Positions 43,298 to 53,753 of a stretch of 64,000 nucleotides of DNA are shown piece after piece (positions within the stretch are counted from its first letter, which is position 1; every line of letters begins with the position of its first letter). Source of the stretch: an uncultured Roseovarius sp. GTDB taxonomy: Bacteria; Pseudomonadota; Alphaproteobacteria; Rhodobacterales; Rhodobacteraceae. Below the pieces are notes generated by a model that ran no database searches, was not told the origin of the DNA, and saw nothing but the letters and a program-made list of their open reading frames with translations. Where the stretch lies: NCBI GenBank assembly GCA_947503145.1, contig CANNCP010000006.1, forward strand, positions 1-64,000. Direction: 5' to 3'. Both the position numbers and the translations under genes were made by a program.

Positions 43298-45142
43298 ATG
43301 GGTATTGATAGAACGGACACCGGTTCTGGCGTTGTCGAAGGCGATGCAGATAACAATGATATCAATCTGAGCTACACCGGCGATCCCGAAGGCGATCAGA
43401 TCGACAATGGCGATGCCAGCCTCCCCGGCCAGAGCGGCGATCAGGATATTGTAAACGCCGGCGGTGGTAACGATACGGTCGACAGCGGTGCTGGCGATGA
43501 CGAGATCTTTGGCGGCGCAGGCGATGACGACCTGAGCGGCGGCGCGGGCAACGACCTGATTTTCGGTGACCGGGATATCACTGACAATATCCCGGTGCGT
43601 GAAGTGTTCCGCTGGGATGCAGCACCCGATCCGGACGGCGACGATGGCACGCCCGGGATCGACGATCAGGACAGCCTTGGTGGGTTCTCTCAGAATACCG
43701 GTAATGTCGATGTGACCTTTTCCTCCACAGGAGCGGGCAGCAATGCTACGGTCTTTGCCTCCAATTACCACCTCGTGGATGGCGTGGCGACCGATGGTGC
43801 CCCGGCCAACCCCAACAGCTCGCTCGACAATCTGCTGGGGCAGGAAGGCAGCAGTAGTCAATTCAACCTCGATTTTGCACGGCCGGTCGAAAACGTGTCA
43901 TTCCGCATCAATGACGTGGACGGCGATAGCGTTGTGAAAGTGACCGCACTCGATGCGGATGGTAACGCAATCACGGTCAACCTGACTGCGGGTCCTAATT
44001 TGACGCTGACCGACACCGACGCGGTCCCCGGGGCCGATACCTCTGACAGTGATGGTGGCTACGCAGAAGACTCGTCACCGGATTATTCCATCCTGGTGGA
44101 TATCCCCGGTCCAGTGTCCGAGATAATCGTCGAACACAACCAGGACGGCCCCCAAACATCAGGGATCAAGGTCACGGATGTCTATTTCGATACATTCCCG
44201 GAGGTTGCCGAGGGCAATGACACCCTGAATGGCGGCGATGGCGACGACACCCTGATGGGCGAAGGTGGCGATGACCTGTTGATCGGCGGTGCCGGTGCGG
44301 ACCACATGTCGGGCAATGACGGGCGCGATACGTTCATCATCGGTTCGGCGTCCGACGGTTACGGCGACGTTGCCGACGGCGGTGCGGGCGGCGACGACTT
44401 TGACACGCTCGATCTTACCGGTGTTGGCGAGTTCGAGATCGTGGATGAGACTGTCGATCCTGATGGCAATTCGACCAGCGGTACGGTGAACTTCCTCGAT
44501 GCGCCGGACGGTGCCGTGACCGGGTCGATGACCTTCAAGGAAATCGAGAAGATCATCCCGTGCTTTACGCCGGGGTCCGTAATCGCCACGCCCCAGGGCG
44601 AGCGGCTGGTGGAGGATCTGCAAATTGGCGACCGGGTCATTACCCGCGACAATGGTCTGCAGGAAATTCGCTGGCTGGGCCGCCGTGATCTGGCTGGGGC
44701 CGAGATGCTGCAGGCGCAGCACCTCAAGCCGGTGCTGATCCGGGCCGGCAGCCTGGGCCGGGGCCTGCCCGAGCGCGACCTGCTGGTCAGTCCTAACCAC
44801 CGTGTGCTGATCAACAACGAGAAATCGGCGCTCTATTTCGAAGACCGCGAAGTACTGGTAGCCGCTAAGCATCTGACCGGGCTCGAAGGTGTCGACGCGG
44901 TTGATACAAGTGCGGTCAGCTATATCCACTTCATGTTCGATCAGCACGAGGTCGTGCTGTCCAACGGCTCCTGGACTGAAAGCTTCCAGCCCGGCGAACA
45001 GACACTGGACGGCATGGGCGTCGAGCAGCGCGATGAAATCTACACGTTGTTCCCCGAACTGCGTGAGATGGAAGGCGTCGACGCCTATCGCGCCGCGCGC
45101 CGCTCGCTGAAAAAGCACGAGGCGCGTCTGTTGACCAAATAA
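43298..45142 (+). CDS. Hint-domain RTX (calcium-binding repeat) protein
   Basis: 614 residues, very acidic. Two blocks of RTX nonapeptides (about 53-92 and 304-348; units such as GGAGDDDLS and GGDGDDTLM) flank a beta-rich central domain (about 125-300, with NLDFARPVENVSFRINDVDGD). The C-terminal part is a Hedgehog/intein (Hint) domain: catalytic Cys422 in IPCFTPGSVIATPQG and the conserved His501 in VSPNHRVLI. RTX repeats bind Ca2+ outside the cell and usually mark type I secretion; no Sec signal is present. Hint domains self-cleave at the Cys. The start has a strong GAGGAGGA ribosome site. No type I secretion genes are near. Such proteins are frequent in roseobacters, but their function is unknown. 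Confidence 0.9.
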   Translation: MGIDRTDTGSGVVEGDADNNDINLSYTGDPEGDQIDNGDASLPGQSGDQDIVNAGGGNDTVDSGAGDDEIFGGAGDDDLSGGAGNDLIFGDRDITDNIPVREVFRWDAAPDPDGDDGTPGIDDQDSLGGFSQNTGNVDVTFSSTGAGSNATVFASNYHLVDGVATDGAPANPNSSLDNLLGQEGSSSQFNLDFARPVENVSFRINDVDGDSVVKVTALDADGNAITVNLTAGPNLTLTDTDAVPGADTSDSDGGYAEDSSPDYSILVDIPGPVSEIIVEHNQDGPQTSGIKVTDVYFDTFPEVAEGNDTLNGGDGDDTLMGEGGDDLLIGGAGADHMSGNDGRDTFIIGSASDGYGDVADGGAGGDDFDTLDLTGVGEFEIVDETVDPDGNSTSGTVNFLDAPDGAVTGSMTFKEIEKIIPCFTPGSVIATPQGERLVEDLQIGDRVITRDNGLQEIRWLGRRDLAGAEMLQAQHLKPVLIRAGSLGRGLPERDLLVSPNHRVLINNEKSALYFEDREVLVAAKHLTGLEGVDAVDTSAVSYIHFMFDQHEVVLSNGSWTESFQPGEQTLDGMGVEQRDEIYTLFPELREMEGVDAYRAARRSLKKHEARLLTK

Positions 45143-45223
45143 CCCTTTGCAGCCGGACGGGCCTGCCACATCGGCGGGCTGGTTCATGGAATAGGTTGCG
45201 GGGGCCATGTCGGTTCCGATACG

Positions 45224-45260
45224 GCAACAATCCCGGCTTTGGGCCGGGATTGTTGCGTTT
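45224..45260 (+). terminator. Rho-independent terminator after Hint/RTX gene
   Basis: Perfect 14-bp stem GCAACAATCCCGGC (45224-45237) with GCCGGGATTGTTGC (45243-45256), five-base loop, followed by GTTT. It may also serve the convergent minus-strand operon ending at 45396. Confidence 0.82.
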
Positions 45261-45395
45261 ACGGAGGCAGACAATCAGTTTTCAGTTTCCCGTGCCGGGG
45301 GGTGCAATCTCGGCATGGGAAAGTGGCTCGCAGCGGTCTTGGGCAACTCCGAACACCTCAGGCACAAACGCTCTTGTTTGAGGGCGCGTTGTTCG

Positions 45396-46001
45396 TCAGA
45401 GTCCGGTGCGCGCGCGCCATATGGCCCAATCTCCGGGTGTGTCAAGGTCGGTGATGGCCCGGAAGTCGGGCAGGCGGTGATAGCTGACGTCGATCCGGCG
45501 CAGCAATGCGCCAGCGCCGCGATCTCCGGTCAAGCGGGTCAATTCGCCAAACCACCGGCGCGGGAAAATTACCGGGTGTCCGGGTGTGCCATCCTCGGTG
45601 CAGGCTCGCAACGTGCTGCCCGGTGCGCTGGCCTGTGCCATAATCATCGCCGACAGGTCATTTGTCGTGATGTCTGGAAGGTCCGGCAAGAGAATCATCA
45701 GCGCCTGCACGGTGTCGGGCAGGGCCAGAAGCCCGGCGCGCAGAGATGCAGATAACCCGTCTTGCGGGGTATCGACCGGCACAAGGATCAACCGGTCCTG
45801 CGACAGACCGCCCAATGCCTTGGCTCGTGCGGGCCGGTCGGCGCGCGTCGTTACATAGACGTCGGCACCGGTGTCCAACGCGCGTTTCACCTGACGTGCC
45901 AGTAGCGGCACACCGCCCACAGGCTCCAGCAGTTTGTCCCGTCCGCCCATCCGCGCCGACCTGCCGGCCGCGGGCATCAGGATGGCAAGCCGCGCGCTCA
46001 T
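45396..46001 (-). CDS. MobA-like NTP transferase family protein
   Basis: A 201-residue nucleotidyltransferase fold. The N-terminal nucleotide-binding loop is [17 protein letters not shown] (about 9-25), with [23 protein letters not shown] and the Gly-rich [23 protein letters not shown]. The sequence resembles MocA-type molybdenum-cofactor cytidylyltransferases, which act on the cofactor for xanthine-dehydrogenase-type enzymes. No such enzyme is adjacent, so the substrate remains open. Last gene of the lptF-to-here operon; its start overlaps the rsmA stop by four bases. Confidence 0.8.
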   Translation of the reverse strand: MSARLAILMPAAGRSARMGGRDKLLEPVGGVPLLARQVKRALDTGADVYVTTRADRPARAKALGGLSQDRLILVPVDTPQDGLSASLRAGLLALPDTVQALMILLPDLPDITTNDLSAMIMAQASAPGSTLRACTEDGTPGHPVIFPRRWFGELTRLTGDRGAGALLRRIDVSYHRLPDFRAITDLDTPGDWAIWRARTGL

Positions 46002-46837
46002 GCCTCCAGCATGCGCGTCAGGGCGCAGAACTGCTCCAGCGTCACGGTTTCGGCACGGTCCGTGGGGGAAATGCCAGCAGCGATCAGGCGGTCTTCGATA
46101 TCGAGGGCGAGGCCCTTGAGGGCGGCGCGTAGCATCTTGCGCCGCTGATTAAAGGCGCGGGCCACGACCGCCTCCAGCCGTTTCGCATTCGCCGGATAGC
46201 GCGGCTCGGGCAGGGCACGCAGATGCACCACGGCACTCGACACTTTTGGCGGCGGGGTGAATGCACCGGGCGGCAGATGCATGACGATCTGCGCGTCGCA
46301 GCGCCAACTGGCCAGCAGGGCCAGCCGCCCGTAGGCCTTGCTGCCCGGTTTTGCCACGATCCGCTCGGCCACTTCGCGCTGAAACATCAGCGTCAGGCTC
46401 TGCCAGAAGGGGGGCCATTCGGGCGGCGTGAGCCAGCGAACCAGCAGTTCTGTCCCGATATTGTAGGGTAGGTTGGCCGCAACCCGGATCGGCGGTGTAA
46501 GATACTCTAACGGGTCGATACGCAGCGCGTCCCCCTCCAGCACCGTCAGCCGACCGGGATAGGCATCTGCGATCTCTCCCAAAGCGGGCAGGCAGCGGCG
46601 GTCCTTTTCGATCGCCAGCACGTGCCGCGCACCCTCGGACAGCAATCCCCGGGTCAACCCGCCGGGGCCGGGGCCGATCTCCAGTACGTCGCATTCGCTC
46701 AGATCGCCCGCCTGCCGAGCGATCTTGGCGGTGAGATTGAGGTCGAGCAGAAAGTTCTGGCCAAGTGATTTGCGCGCGGCCAGCTCGTGTGCTGCGATGA
46801 CTTCCCGTAAGGGAGGAAGAGCATCCACCGCACTCAT
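45998..46837 (-). CDS. rsmA: 16S rRNA (adenine-1518/1519-N6)-dimethyltransferase
   Basis: A 279-residue KsgA/Rsm[21 protein letters not shown] opens the conserved part (about 22-41), the SAM motif is [15 protein letters not shown] (about 52-66), and the catalytic NLPYNIGT (about 119-126) is typical of N6-adenine dimethylation. It dimethylates two adjacent adenines in the 3' hairpin of 16S rRNA late in 30S assembly. The start overlaps the pdxA stop by four bases, the conserved pdxA-rsmA pairing. Confidence 0.96.
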   Translation of the reverse strand: MSAVDALPPLREVIAAHELAARKSLGQNFLLDLNLTAKIARQAGDLSECDVLEIGPGPGGLTRGLLSEGARHVLAIEKDRRCLPALGEIADAYPGRLTVLEGDALRIDPLEYLTPPIRVAANLPYNIGTELLVRWLTPPEWPPFWQSLTLMFQREVAERIVAKPGSKAYGRLALLASWRCDAQIVMHLPPGAFTPPPKVSSAVVHLRALPEPRYPANAKRLEAVVARAFNQRRKMLRAALKGLALDIEDRLIAAGISPTDRAETVTLEQFCALTRMLEA

Positions 46838-47811
46838 GCCTCGCGTGCCGCGCTCATCCGCGCCGCCATTTTCAACGCCTCGATCATTGATCTGGGATTG
46901 GCGATACCCTGACCCGCGATATCAAGCGCAGTGCCGTGATCGGGTGATGTGCGAATGAAAGGCAGGCCGAGTGTGACGTTCACGCCGCGGTCGAAATCCA
47001 GCGTCTTGATCGGGATCAGCGCCTGGTCGTGATACATTGCCACCGCTGCGTCATAGCCTGTCCGTGCGGCGGCATGAAACATCGTATCCGCCGACATCGG
47101 ACCGCGCAGATCAAGCCCCTCGGCGCGCAGTTCCTCCAGCACCGGGGCGATCAGTGTGATTTCCTCGTCCCCCATCTTGCCGCCTTCACCGGCATGGGGG
47201 TTCAGCCCGGCAACGGCGATGCGCGGCGCGGGGATGCCGAAATCGCGGATCAGGCCCGCATGGGTAATGCGCAGCGTTTCGGTCAGCAACTCGGGTGTCA
47301 GCGTGGCGGGCACGTCGCGCAGCGGAATGTGGATGGTGGTAGGCACCACACGCAACTGGTCGCTGGCCAGCATCATCACCACGCGCGCCACACCCGCCAG
47401 ATACGCCAGGTATTCAGTATGGCCGGGATGGGCGAATCCTGCGCCGTCCTGCAGCGCCCTTTTGTGGATCGGCGCAGTGCAGAGCGCGCTGGCTGCGCCC
47501 GATTGCACCAGTTCCACGCCGCGCGCGATCGCTTTGATGACGCTCTGGGCGTGGTGCGGATTCGGCGTGCCGGGGGTGAGCGGCCCCTCAAAGGGATGCG
47601 GCAACACCGGCAGCCCGTGTCGGGCTGCGTCTGCGGCCTGCGCGGCATCGGTGATCGGGGCGACTGATCCGGTCAGTACATGGGCAGGGTCGCCAATCAG
47701 AAAAAATGGCAGATCAGGCCCAAGAGCAGCCCAAGCCTTTTGTGCCAGCTCAGGCCCGATGCCGGCCGGATCACCGCAACTGACGGCTATCGGGCGCAGC
47801 GTCGCGGCCAT
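46834..47811 (-). CDS. pdxA: 4-hydroxythreonine-4-phosphate dehydrogenase
   Basis: A 325-residue PdxA of vitamin B6 synthesis. It starts [21 protein letters not shown], the family opening. Metal-binding histidines are found in [13 protein letters not shown], in DTMFHAARTG-like context (about 205) and in [12 protein letters not shown] (about 256-267), with [16 protein letters not shown] near the end. It oxidises 4-phosphohydroxy-L-threonine to the precursor that condenses with deoxyxylulose phosphate. The start overlaps the surA stop. Confidence 0.96.
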   Translation of the reverse strand: MAATLRPIAVSCGDPAGIGPELAQKAWAALGPDLPFFLIGDPAHVLTGSVAPITDAAQAADAARHGLPVLPHPFEGPLTPGTPNPHHAQSVIKAIARGVELVQSGAASALCTAPIHKRALQDGAGFAHPGHTEYLAYLAGVARVVMMLASDQLRVVPTTIHIPLRDVPATLTPELLTETLRITHAGLIRDFGIPAPRIAVAGLNPHAGEGGKMGDEEITLIAPVLEELRAEGLDLRGPMSADTMFHAAARTGYDAAVAMYHDQALIPIKTLDFDRGVNVTLGLPFIRTSPDHGTALDIAGQGIANPRSMIEALKMAARMSAAREA

Positions 47812-49121
47812 CAGTATTCGATAATCCGCGCCTCGGAGCGCAATTGTTCCAGATATCCGGCGGAAAACGAATCCAGTCGCTGGCCGGCGATCTGTGCCGA
47901 CAACTGTTGAGTGATATCAGGGGCGTCGGCGCTGCCTCCGGTGCCTTCCTCGCCTTCGCCTGTGGCGGGCGGGGCTGTCTGCTCTTCGGCGCCGGGCAGT
48001 ACGGCGGTTCGGCCGCAGAGCATCAGCAGCACCAGCGTATCGCCGCCCGCACGGGTAAGCGTGGTCGAGACTTCGCCGGGATCGAGGCGTGACAGCTCGA
48101 TCGCGATATCGTCGGGAATTTCATTCGGCGCCTTCGAACCGCGCTCCAGCACATTTGTCGGCTGACCATATGCAATGCCGTAAAGGTCATCGCAGGTATC
48201 GGTATCGGCTTCGATCTGTGCGGCACGCGCCAGTGCGGCCTCGGTCCGGCCACCGGGAATATAGTAGGCGGCATATTCTATTGCAGCGTAGTCCGGTTCC
48301 GGCACGTCGGTCTCTTCGATATCGCGCATCTGAAAGAGCGCAACCGCCCCTTGCAACGGCAGTGGTTCGGTTACTTCGCCGGGTGCGAGCCCCAGAACCA
48401 GCGGGCGCAGGGTCGGTGGCAGCTTGGTGATCGAGGTCCAGGGCATACGTCCACCGCGGGCGCGCGAGGGCGTCACCGAATGCTGTCGCGCCTGAGCGCT
48501 GAATGCGCTTTCGGATGTCATTTCCGAGATCTGCTTGGCCCGGTTCAGCACCTGCTCTTCGGTCTGGGGCGTATAGGGCATGATGAGTTCGGACAGTAAT
48601 ACACGCACGCCGGTTCCAGTGCTGATGGCTGCACGGGCGCGTTCGAGGTCCTCCTCGCTGACCGACACACGCGGACCAAAACGCGCCTGCGTCAATTCGC
48701 GCCAGGTCAAGCCCGCGCGCACGAACTCGCGAAAGGTCTGCTCGGCCACGCCGCCCTGTTGCAGCAGCTTGATCATCTGTTCGCTGGTCAGGTTGCCCTG
48801 GCCGGCAAAGCGCTCCATGCCCTCAAGCACGAGCTCGTCGCTGACAGTGATTCCCTGGGCCATTGCGGCCTGCAGTTTCAACCGGTCCTCGATCAGTTGA
48901 TCGCGGGCCAGTCGCGCCGGATCGGCCGGGGCGCGCAGAAGCGTCAACAGTCGTGTGCGTTGCTCCAGTTCATATCGGGTGACGGCATCGCCGTTGACCT
49001 TGATTACCGGCTCGAAAAGGCTCTGTGCCGACACGGGGGCAGGGCCCTGGCCAAGCACAAGACCAAGCGCCAGCGCAAGTCCTGCGGTGAATGAGCGGAT
49101 CGGGGAAGTCATCTGGGTCAT
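47811..49121 (-). CDS. surA: SurA-like periplasmic peptidyl-prolyl isomerase
   Basis: About 436 residues. A signal peptide ending PAPVSAQS is followed by a SurA N-terminal chaperone domain (VIKVNGDAVTRYELEQRTRLL) and one parvulin-type region (about 170-270, with FSAQARQHSVTPSRARGGRMPW), then a long acidic C-terminal tail with a Gly/Glu-rich patch. It assists outer-membrane protein folding. The start was chosen at ATG 49121, which overlaps the lptD stop (TAATG); ATG 49133 is equally possible, and the longer frame to 49268 lies within lptD. Position between lptD and pdxA is the standard gene order. Confidence 0.88.
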   Translation of the reverse strand: MTQMTSPIRSFTAGLALALGLVLGQGPAPVSAQSLFEPVIKVNGDAVTRYELEQRTRLLTLLRAPADPARLARDQLIEDRLKLQAAMAQGITVSDELVLEGMERFAGQGNLTSEQMIKLLQQGGVAEQTFREFVRAGLTWRELTQARFGPRVSVSEEDLERARAAISTGTGVRVLLSELIMPYTPQTEEQVLNRAKQISEMTSESAFSAQARQHSVTPSRARGGRMPWTSITKLPPTLRPLVLGLAPGEVTEPLPLQGAVALFQMRDIEETDVPEPDYAAIEYAAYYIPGGRTEAALARAAQIEADTDTCDDLYGIAYGQPTNVLERGSKAPNEIPDDIAIELSRLDPGEVSTTLTRAGGDTLVLLMLCGRTAVLPGAEEQTAPPATGEGEEGTGGSADAPDITQQLSAQIAGQRLDSFSAGYLEQLRSEARIIEY

Positions 49122-51319
49122 TAATTCTTGCATGTTCTCGCATAGCTCTTGTCTTCGGTGCGCGTACTGAAGCCTCGCAGTCCGACGGTGAGGCTGATAT
49201 CTGTCGACGATGTCAGGATAGTGGAAGAGGTGAAGCGACGCGAGGCCGAAAGCGAAATGTCCACGCATTCGTTTGTATATGTCACGCCGACACCGGCTCT
49301 GACGTTGCGATCGCTGGCCACATCATACCGCCACTCGGCTCTGCCCGTCCAGTGGCGCGACATCCGGTACGAGCCATCGAACGCCCATTCCGATATGGTG
49401 GTCGGACGGTTTTCGGCCACATCCCGGCCTAGCCATATGTAGGTGGCCCCGAAATTCGTGACCGAGTTATGCCAGCCAGCGCGGGCTTCGGCCTTGGTGG
49501 TGTCGAGCGCATTGTCAAACAGTCCGCGCCCGGTCAGCGTCAGCCCGTTCTGCGTGCTGATCTGCCCGGCAAAGAGGATATCCGAAAATTTTCCCCTGAG
49601 GCCGGAAGTATCGGTGAAGGTCAGCCCGCCGTTGGGTTCATACTGGGTTCGGTCGCGCATGATCTGGCCGACGGTGAGTGTACTGGTCAGGCCTTTGGGA
49701 TCGAACCGTGACCAGGATAGCCCGTAGGCCGCGCTTGCGCCGCGTTCGCGCCGATCCCGGGCAGCAAAGCGCGACAGCGTCAACAAATTGCCTTCGTCGA
49801 ATTCGGTTCGGGTGCTTTCGTCATTGGGGATGTTCGGTGTGCTGCCGCCCACCCAGCCGAGGTGCACCACCGGTTCGATCACATGCGAGACACCTCTCGG
49901 GGTGGTCTTGGCCATTGGCAGGCGCAGTGTCAATGAGGCTGAGGGGATCACGTCCGTGACCGATGAGAGACTGGTGGCACCCGCCCCTTTGATTTCGAAA
50001 TGATCGACGGCAACGCCGGTCTTGAAAGTCGAGCGCACTCCGCCCATCAGCGTCCAGCTACGCAGCCAGTCGGCGCTGGTGCTCAGGCGGCTCACATCGC
50101 GGCCATCGGCAAAAATGTCTGGATCCGGACCGTCGGTAGTGAGCGAAGAGGATCTGTAATGACTATGCGCCTGAGCGGAATAGCGCAGCTCTCCGCCAAG
50201 GCTGGCGGGATAGAAGCGCCGCTCGTAATTGGCGTTGCCGACGATGGTCGGCAGGGTCGAATTGCTTTCGCCTGCGCGCAGGGTGTGGAAATGGGTGATC
50301 GCGCCGCGCATCCATTCATCTCGTCGCACGCGCTCTAGAGAAAGCTCGCTGTCCAGCCGATCCTTGGACAAGAAATCGTAATCTACCAGATAGGCGTCGT
50401 CGTTCACGGCCTCGATGTCGAAGCGCAGGACGAAATCGTTTTTCAGTTCAAACACGCCGCGCCCGAAGATATAGGCGCGATTTTCGGTGCGGTTCAGGTC
50501 ATCGTTCGACAGGGCACCGTTGAATTCGATGCCGCCCCGCCGAAAGGCTTGGCGATACCGGAATTCTATCGTGCGGGTCTTGTTCGACAGCCATGGGGTC
50601 AGCGTGAGGTCCTTGTCATCGCCGATCTTGATGAAATAGGGCACTTTTACACCAGACCCGAGCAGCGTGGAGTTGTAGATCGACGGGGTCAGGAAGCCGG
50701 TGGCGCGCTTTAGTGTCGGATCGGGCAGGCGCAAATGCGGCATGTAAAAGATCGGAGTATCAAGAATCCGGAATTGCGCATCGTCGAGATAAAATTGCTG
50801 TGCCTGCTGATCATGCACGATGCGCCGCGCGCGAATCTGCCACAGGGGCGGGCGTCCATCCTTGCATATCTGGCAGGACGTGACCGACGCCTTGTAGAGT
50901 TGTGAGTAGCGCCCGTCAGCGCGATTCATCTGCTGCGCGGCCAATTGCAGTTGATCGTCCATAACGACCCGCGCGCCGTAAAGGATGCCGTTCTGCAAGT
51001 CGCGGTCAAGCTCTGCACTGTCGGCCAGAACGACCGTATAAGCCCCGTCGAACAGCGTGATCGGCCCTTCGAACTGCAAGCGGTCGCTGGTCCGGTCGTA
51101 GATGATCCGCCGGGCCGTCAGGCGCTGACCCTCATAGACTGCCTCTACATTGCCCTCGGCTACCAGCGTGTCATCGCTGCGAATATAGACATCGTCGGCG
51201 ATCAGCATCGCTGGTTGCGGCTCTGTGTCGTTTGCACGGTTCTGCGCCGTGGCAGGCGGGCCGTGACAGAACAACAGCGCCATGACAAGCGTGCAAAGGA
51301 GGCGAATCAGAGACATCAT
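49121..51319 (-). CDS. lptD: LPS-assembly outer-membrane protein LptD
   Basis: About 732 residues. The signal peptide (SLIRLLCTLVMALLFCHGPPATA) is followed by an OstA-like beta-jellyroll (about 38-150; MLIADDVYIRSDDTLVAEGNV) and a long LptD beta-barrel domain with many alternating strands. Only a few cysteines are seen: a pair in VTSCQICKDG and two near the C-terminus (NECVDISL and TCKN). It inserts lipopolysaccharide into the outer leaflet with LptE. The ATG at 51319 overlaps the lptG stop and follows a GGAGG site; the upstream open frame to 51652 is in lptG. It ends with the TAATG junction to surA. Confidence 0.94.
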   Translation of the reverse strand: MMSLIRLLCTLVMALLFCHGPPATAQNRANDTEPQPAMLIADDVYIRSDDTLVAEGNVEAVYEGQRLTARRIIYDRTSDRLQFEGPITLFDGAYTVVLADSAELDRDLQNGILYGARVVMDDQLQLAAQQMNRADGRYSQLYKASVTSCQICKDGRPPLWQIRARRIVHDQQAQQFYLDDAQFRILDTPIFYMPHLRLPDPTLKRATGFLTPSIYNSTLLGSGVKVPYFIKIGDDKDLTLTPWLSNKTRTIEFRYRQAFRRGGIEFNGALSNDDLNRTENRAYIFGRGVFELKNDFVLRFDIEAVNDDAYLVDYDFLSKDRLDSELSLERVRRDEWMRGAITHFHTLRAGESNSTLPTIVGNANYERRFYPASLGGELRYSAQAHSHYRSSSLTTDGPDPDIFADGRDVSRLSTSADWLRSWTLMGGVRSTFKTGVAVDHFEIKGAGATSLSSVTDVIPSASLTLRLPMAKTTPRGVSHVIEPVVHLGWVGGSTPNIPNDESTRTEFDEGNLLTLSRFAARDRRERGASAAYGLSWSRFDPKGLTSTLTVGQIMRDRTQYEPNGGLTFTDTSGLRGKFSDILFAGQISTQNGLTLTGRGLFDNALDTTKAEARAGWHNSVTNFGATYIWLGRDVAENRPTTISEWAFDGSYRMSRHWTGRAEWRYDVASDRNVRAGVGVTYTNECVDISLSASRRFTSSTILTSSTDISLTVGLRGFSTRTEDKSYARTCKN

Positions 51320-52407
51320 CCATCCTCCATATGCAGCAAAATCCCGAATGCCAGCAAAAACGATGCTATCGGTGGTGCCCAGGCCGCGAGGGTCACGGGG
51401 ATTTGTCCGTTTTCCCCCAACACCTGCGCGAAGTTGCGCAAGTAGTAGAGGGTGAAACCCAGCATGATCGACGTCAGCACCGATACCCCGGTATTCGACG
51501 TCCGCGCATGGCGCATGGTAAAGGCCGCTGCGACCAGCACCAACGCCATCAGAAACAGCGGCCGGGCCAGCTCCATCTGGAACCAGACCGCGTAACGGCG
51601 CGCAGAAAATCCGGCTTCTTCGAGTTGGGTAATGAAATCCGGCAAATCCCACAGCGAGATGTATTCAGGTTTGCCAAAGCTGTCGATGATACGGTCCTGG
51701 GTCAGCGCCGACGGCACGCGTAGCGTGGGCAGGGTTGTGGCCGATGTTTCAGCGTTGCCGCCCACCGCGAGTTCCCACAGCTTGGCGTCGCTCAACACCC
51801 ATTCGCCAGCGCCCAGCCGCGCGGTGCGGGCCGTGATCCGGCGCAATGGGTCGCCGCTGGGGGAAAAGGCGATGAATGTGGTGTCGTAGAGCACGCTCAC
51901 GTCCGAACTGGCCCGCGTTGCGTGGATCACGGTCTGCCCGGTGGCGCTGCCCTGACGCAGCCACAGCCCATCCGAGGAGATTGTCAGCACGCTCCCGCCG
52001 CCGCCGCGATGACCGTTGACCACATCATGATAGCGTTTCGATGATGCCGCCACGATCGGATTGAGCACGGTGATCGATACGATCCCGATTGCCGCCGCCA
52101 CCGCTATCGGGCCCAGCAATGCGCGCAGTCCCGAGCGGCCCGAAGCGCGCACCACAATCAATTCGGAAGTGCGCGCCAGCCGCACAAAGAGTGCCACAGC
52201 GGCAAGAATCACGATCAACGGCAAAATCTCGTAATTCGTGCTGGGCACGTTCAGCAGAACGATCTCGACCACATCCCAGATAGGCAGGTCGGGAAAATCC
52301 TGCAATTCGTCGACCACATCGATCAGTGCCAGCAGCGCGATGAACACACCGCCGATACCGAGGAACATCCACAGGAACTTGCGCGCGAAATAGTAGTGCA
52401 GGATCAT
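51316..52407 (-). CDS. lptG: LPS export ABC transporter permease LptG
   Basis: A 363-residue LptF/LptG-family protein with three N-terminal helices, a periplasmic beta-jellyroll (about 130-265) and three C-terminal helices. LHYYFARKFLWMFLGIGGVF begins it, and the coupling-helix region ELIVVRASGRSGLRALLGP is well preserved. It forms the LptB2FG extractor with LptF. The start ATG 52407 overlaps the lptF stop by four bases. The longer frame to 52692 lies within lptF. Confidence 0.94.
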   Translation of the reverse strand: MILHYYFARKFLWMFLGIGGVFIALLALIDVVDELQDFPDLPIWDVVEIVLLNVPSTNYEILPLIVILAAVALFVRLARTSELIVVRASGRSGLRALLGPIAVAAAIGIVSITVLNPIVAASSKRYHDVVNGHRGGGGSVLTISSDGLWLRQGSATGQTVIHATRASSDVSVLYDTTFIAFSPSGDPLRRITARTARLGAGEWVLSDAKLWELAVGGNAETSATTLPTLRVPSALTQDRIIDSFGKPEYISLWDLPDFITQLEEAGFSARRYAVWFQMELARPLFLMALVLVAAAFTMRHARTSNTGVSVLTSIMLGFTLYYLRNFAQVLGENGQIPVTLAAWAPPIASFLLAFGILLHMEDG

Positions 52408-53546
52408 GCCGCACCCTCCGCCCGCCGCTGTCGGCCCGACAGGCGCCGCAGGATCATCGGGTTGGATGCCAGATGCAGAAGGCCCGCACTGAGCGCAAAG
52501 CCGACAAGCGGCGGCAGATAAAGCAGCGGCCACATCGATGCACTGGACAGGACCGGCCCCGAAGTCGCGCCCTCTATCATCTTGATCCCGACCAGCAGCA
52601 CGAACGCGGTGATGATCTGCCGCCAGACGCCAAACCGGCTGTATCCTCCCAACAGCAGCGTGGCAAAGCCGATCAGCGTGGCAACGATGCACAACAGTGG
52701 CTGGGTGAACCGGCTATGCAGCTCGTGCAGCACCATGGGCATCGTCGCGTTGTTGCGTTCCGCCACCACCCCGGGTGTGCGGATCAGCAGCGGCGTACTG
52801 GCAAACCTGATGGAATCCAGATCGACGCGGTCCTGGGTGATAAGCGCAGTTATATCATAGGAAAAGTCGTCGAAATGCGTGGTAAAGAGGCGCAGCCCCT
52901 CGCGGCGCAGAGTCTGCGCCAGCCCGTCCAGCATCACTAGTTTGGTCCCGCCTCCCTCGCGCACCAGATACGCGCGGGTAGAGGTGTAGGTCACGATGTT
53001 TTCGGCATCGCGCCGGTCCGACAGAAAGACGTTGCGCAGCTCGCCCTCGGGGGTGATTTCGCGGATGTAGAATGTGACGCCGGGCGCGGGGTGCAGGAAT
53101 TCGCCCTCGGTCAGAAATTTGGCGCTGACGTTGCGCGACACCTCGACTTTGCGCATCTCCAGCTGACGCAGGCTGGCCGGGATCAGGAAATGGGTCAGCA
53201 GCGACATCATCAGCGCAATGATGACACCGTAGAACAGCACCGGACGTGCCATGCGCCAGGGCGAATAGCCCGTCGCCTGCATCACCGTCAGTTCGCTCTC
53301 GGTGCTCAGCCGGTTGGTGACGTAGACCGCGCCTGCAAAGGCGGCGATCGGCAATACCACGCCGATCACTCCGGGAAGGGTCAGCGCGGTGAATTCCAGG
53401 AAAATCCAGGCCGACTGGCCGTCACCTATCAGCCGATCAAACATGCGCACGGCCTTGTTGATCCAGAAGATCGAGACGAGGATCAGCGCGAAAAACCCGA
53501 ACAGCACCATGAATTGCGACAGCATATATCTGTCGAATCTGGTCAC
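52404..53546 (-). CDS. lptF: LPS export ABC transporter permease LptF
   Basis: About 380 residues, same architecture as LptG: RFDRYMLSQFMVLFGFFALIL at the N-terminus, then STESELTVMQATGYSPWRM as the coupling-helix segment, a periplasmic domain, and three C-terminal helices. The start is probably GTG 53546 (VTRFDRYM), which follows an AGGGGGCAG site; longer readings to 53699 run through an unlikely Cys/Pro-rich leader. First gene of the lptF-lptG-lptD-surA-pdxA-rsmA-MobA-like operon, divergent from pepA with about 207 bp between. Confidence 0.93.
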   Translation of the reverse strand: MTRFDRYMLSQFMVLFGFFALILVSIFWINKAVRMFDRLIGDGQSAWIFLEFTALTLPGVIGVVLPIAAFAGAVYVTNRLSTESELTVMQATGYSPWRMARPVLFYGVIIALMMSLLTHFLIPASLRQLEMRKVEVSRNVSAKFLTEGEFLHPAPGVTFYIREITPEGELRNVFLSDRRDAENIVTYTSTRAYLVREGGGTKLVMLDGLAQTLRREGLRLFTTHFDDFSYDITALITQDRVDLDSIRFASTPLLIRTPGVVAERNNATMPMVLHELHSRFTQPLLCIVATLIGFATLLLGGYSRFGVWRQIITAFVLLVGIKMIEGATSGPVLSSASMWPLLYLPPLVGFALSAGLLHLASNPMILRRLSGRQRRAEGAA

Positions 53547-53753
53547 ATCTGCCCCCTGTTTCCCCCATATCTTGTGGTACGGTATCGCAATTGTCGGGCA
53601 GGGAAAACTGTTAACTGCGCTTGTCGGCAACGGTGTGCCGCAGGACTCGGCGGTGGCAGAGCAATGCGGCGCATTTTCACCTTTCGGCGGATGTGTCATT
53701 CGCGCTAGGTCTAGGCAAATAAGGTATTCATAGACGTTTCAAGGAGCGCGCCC

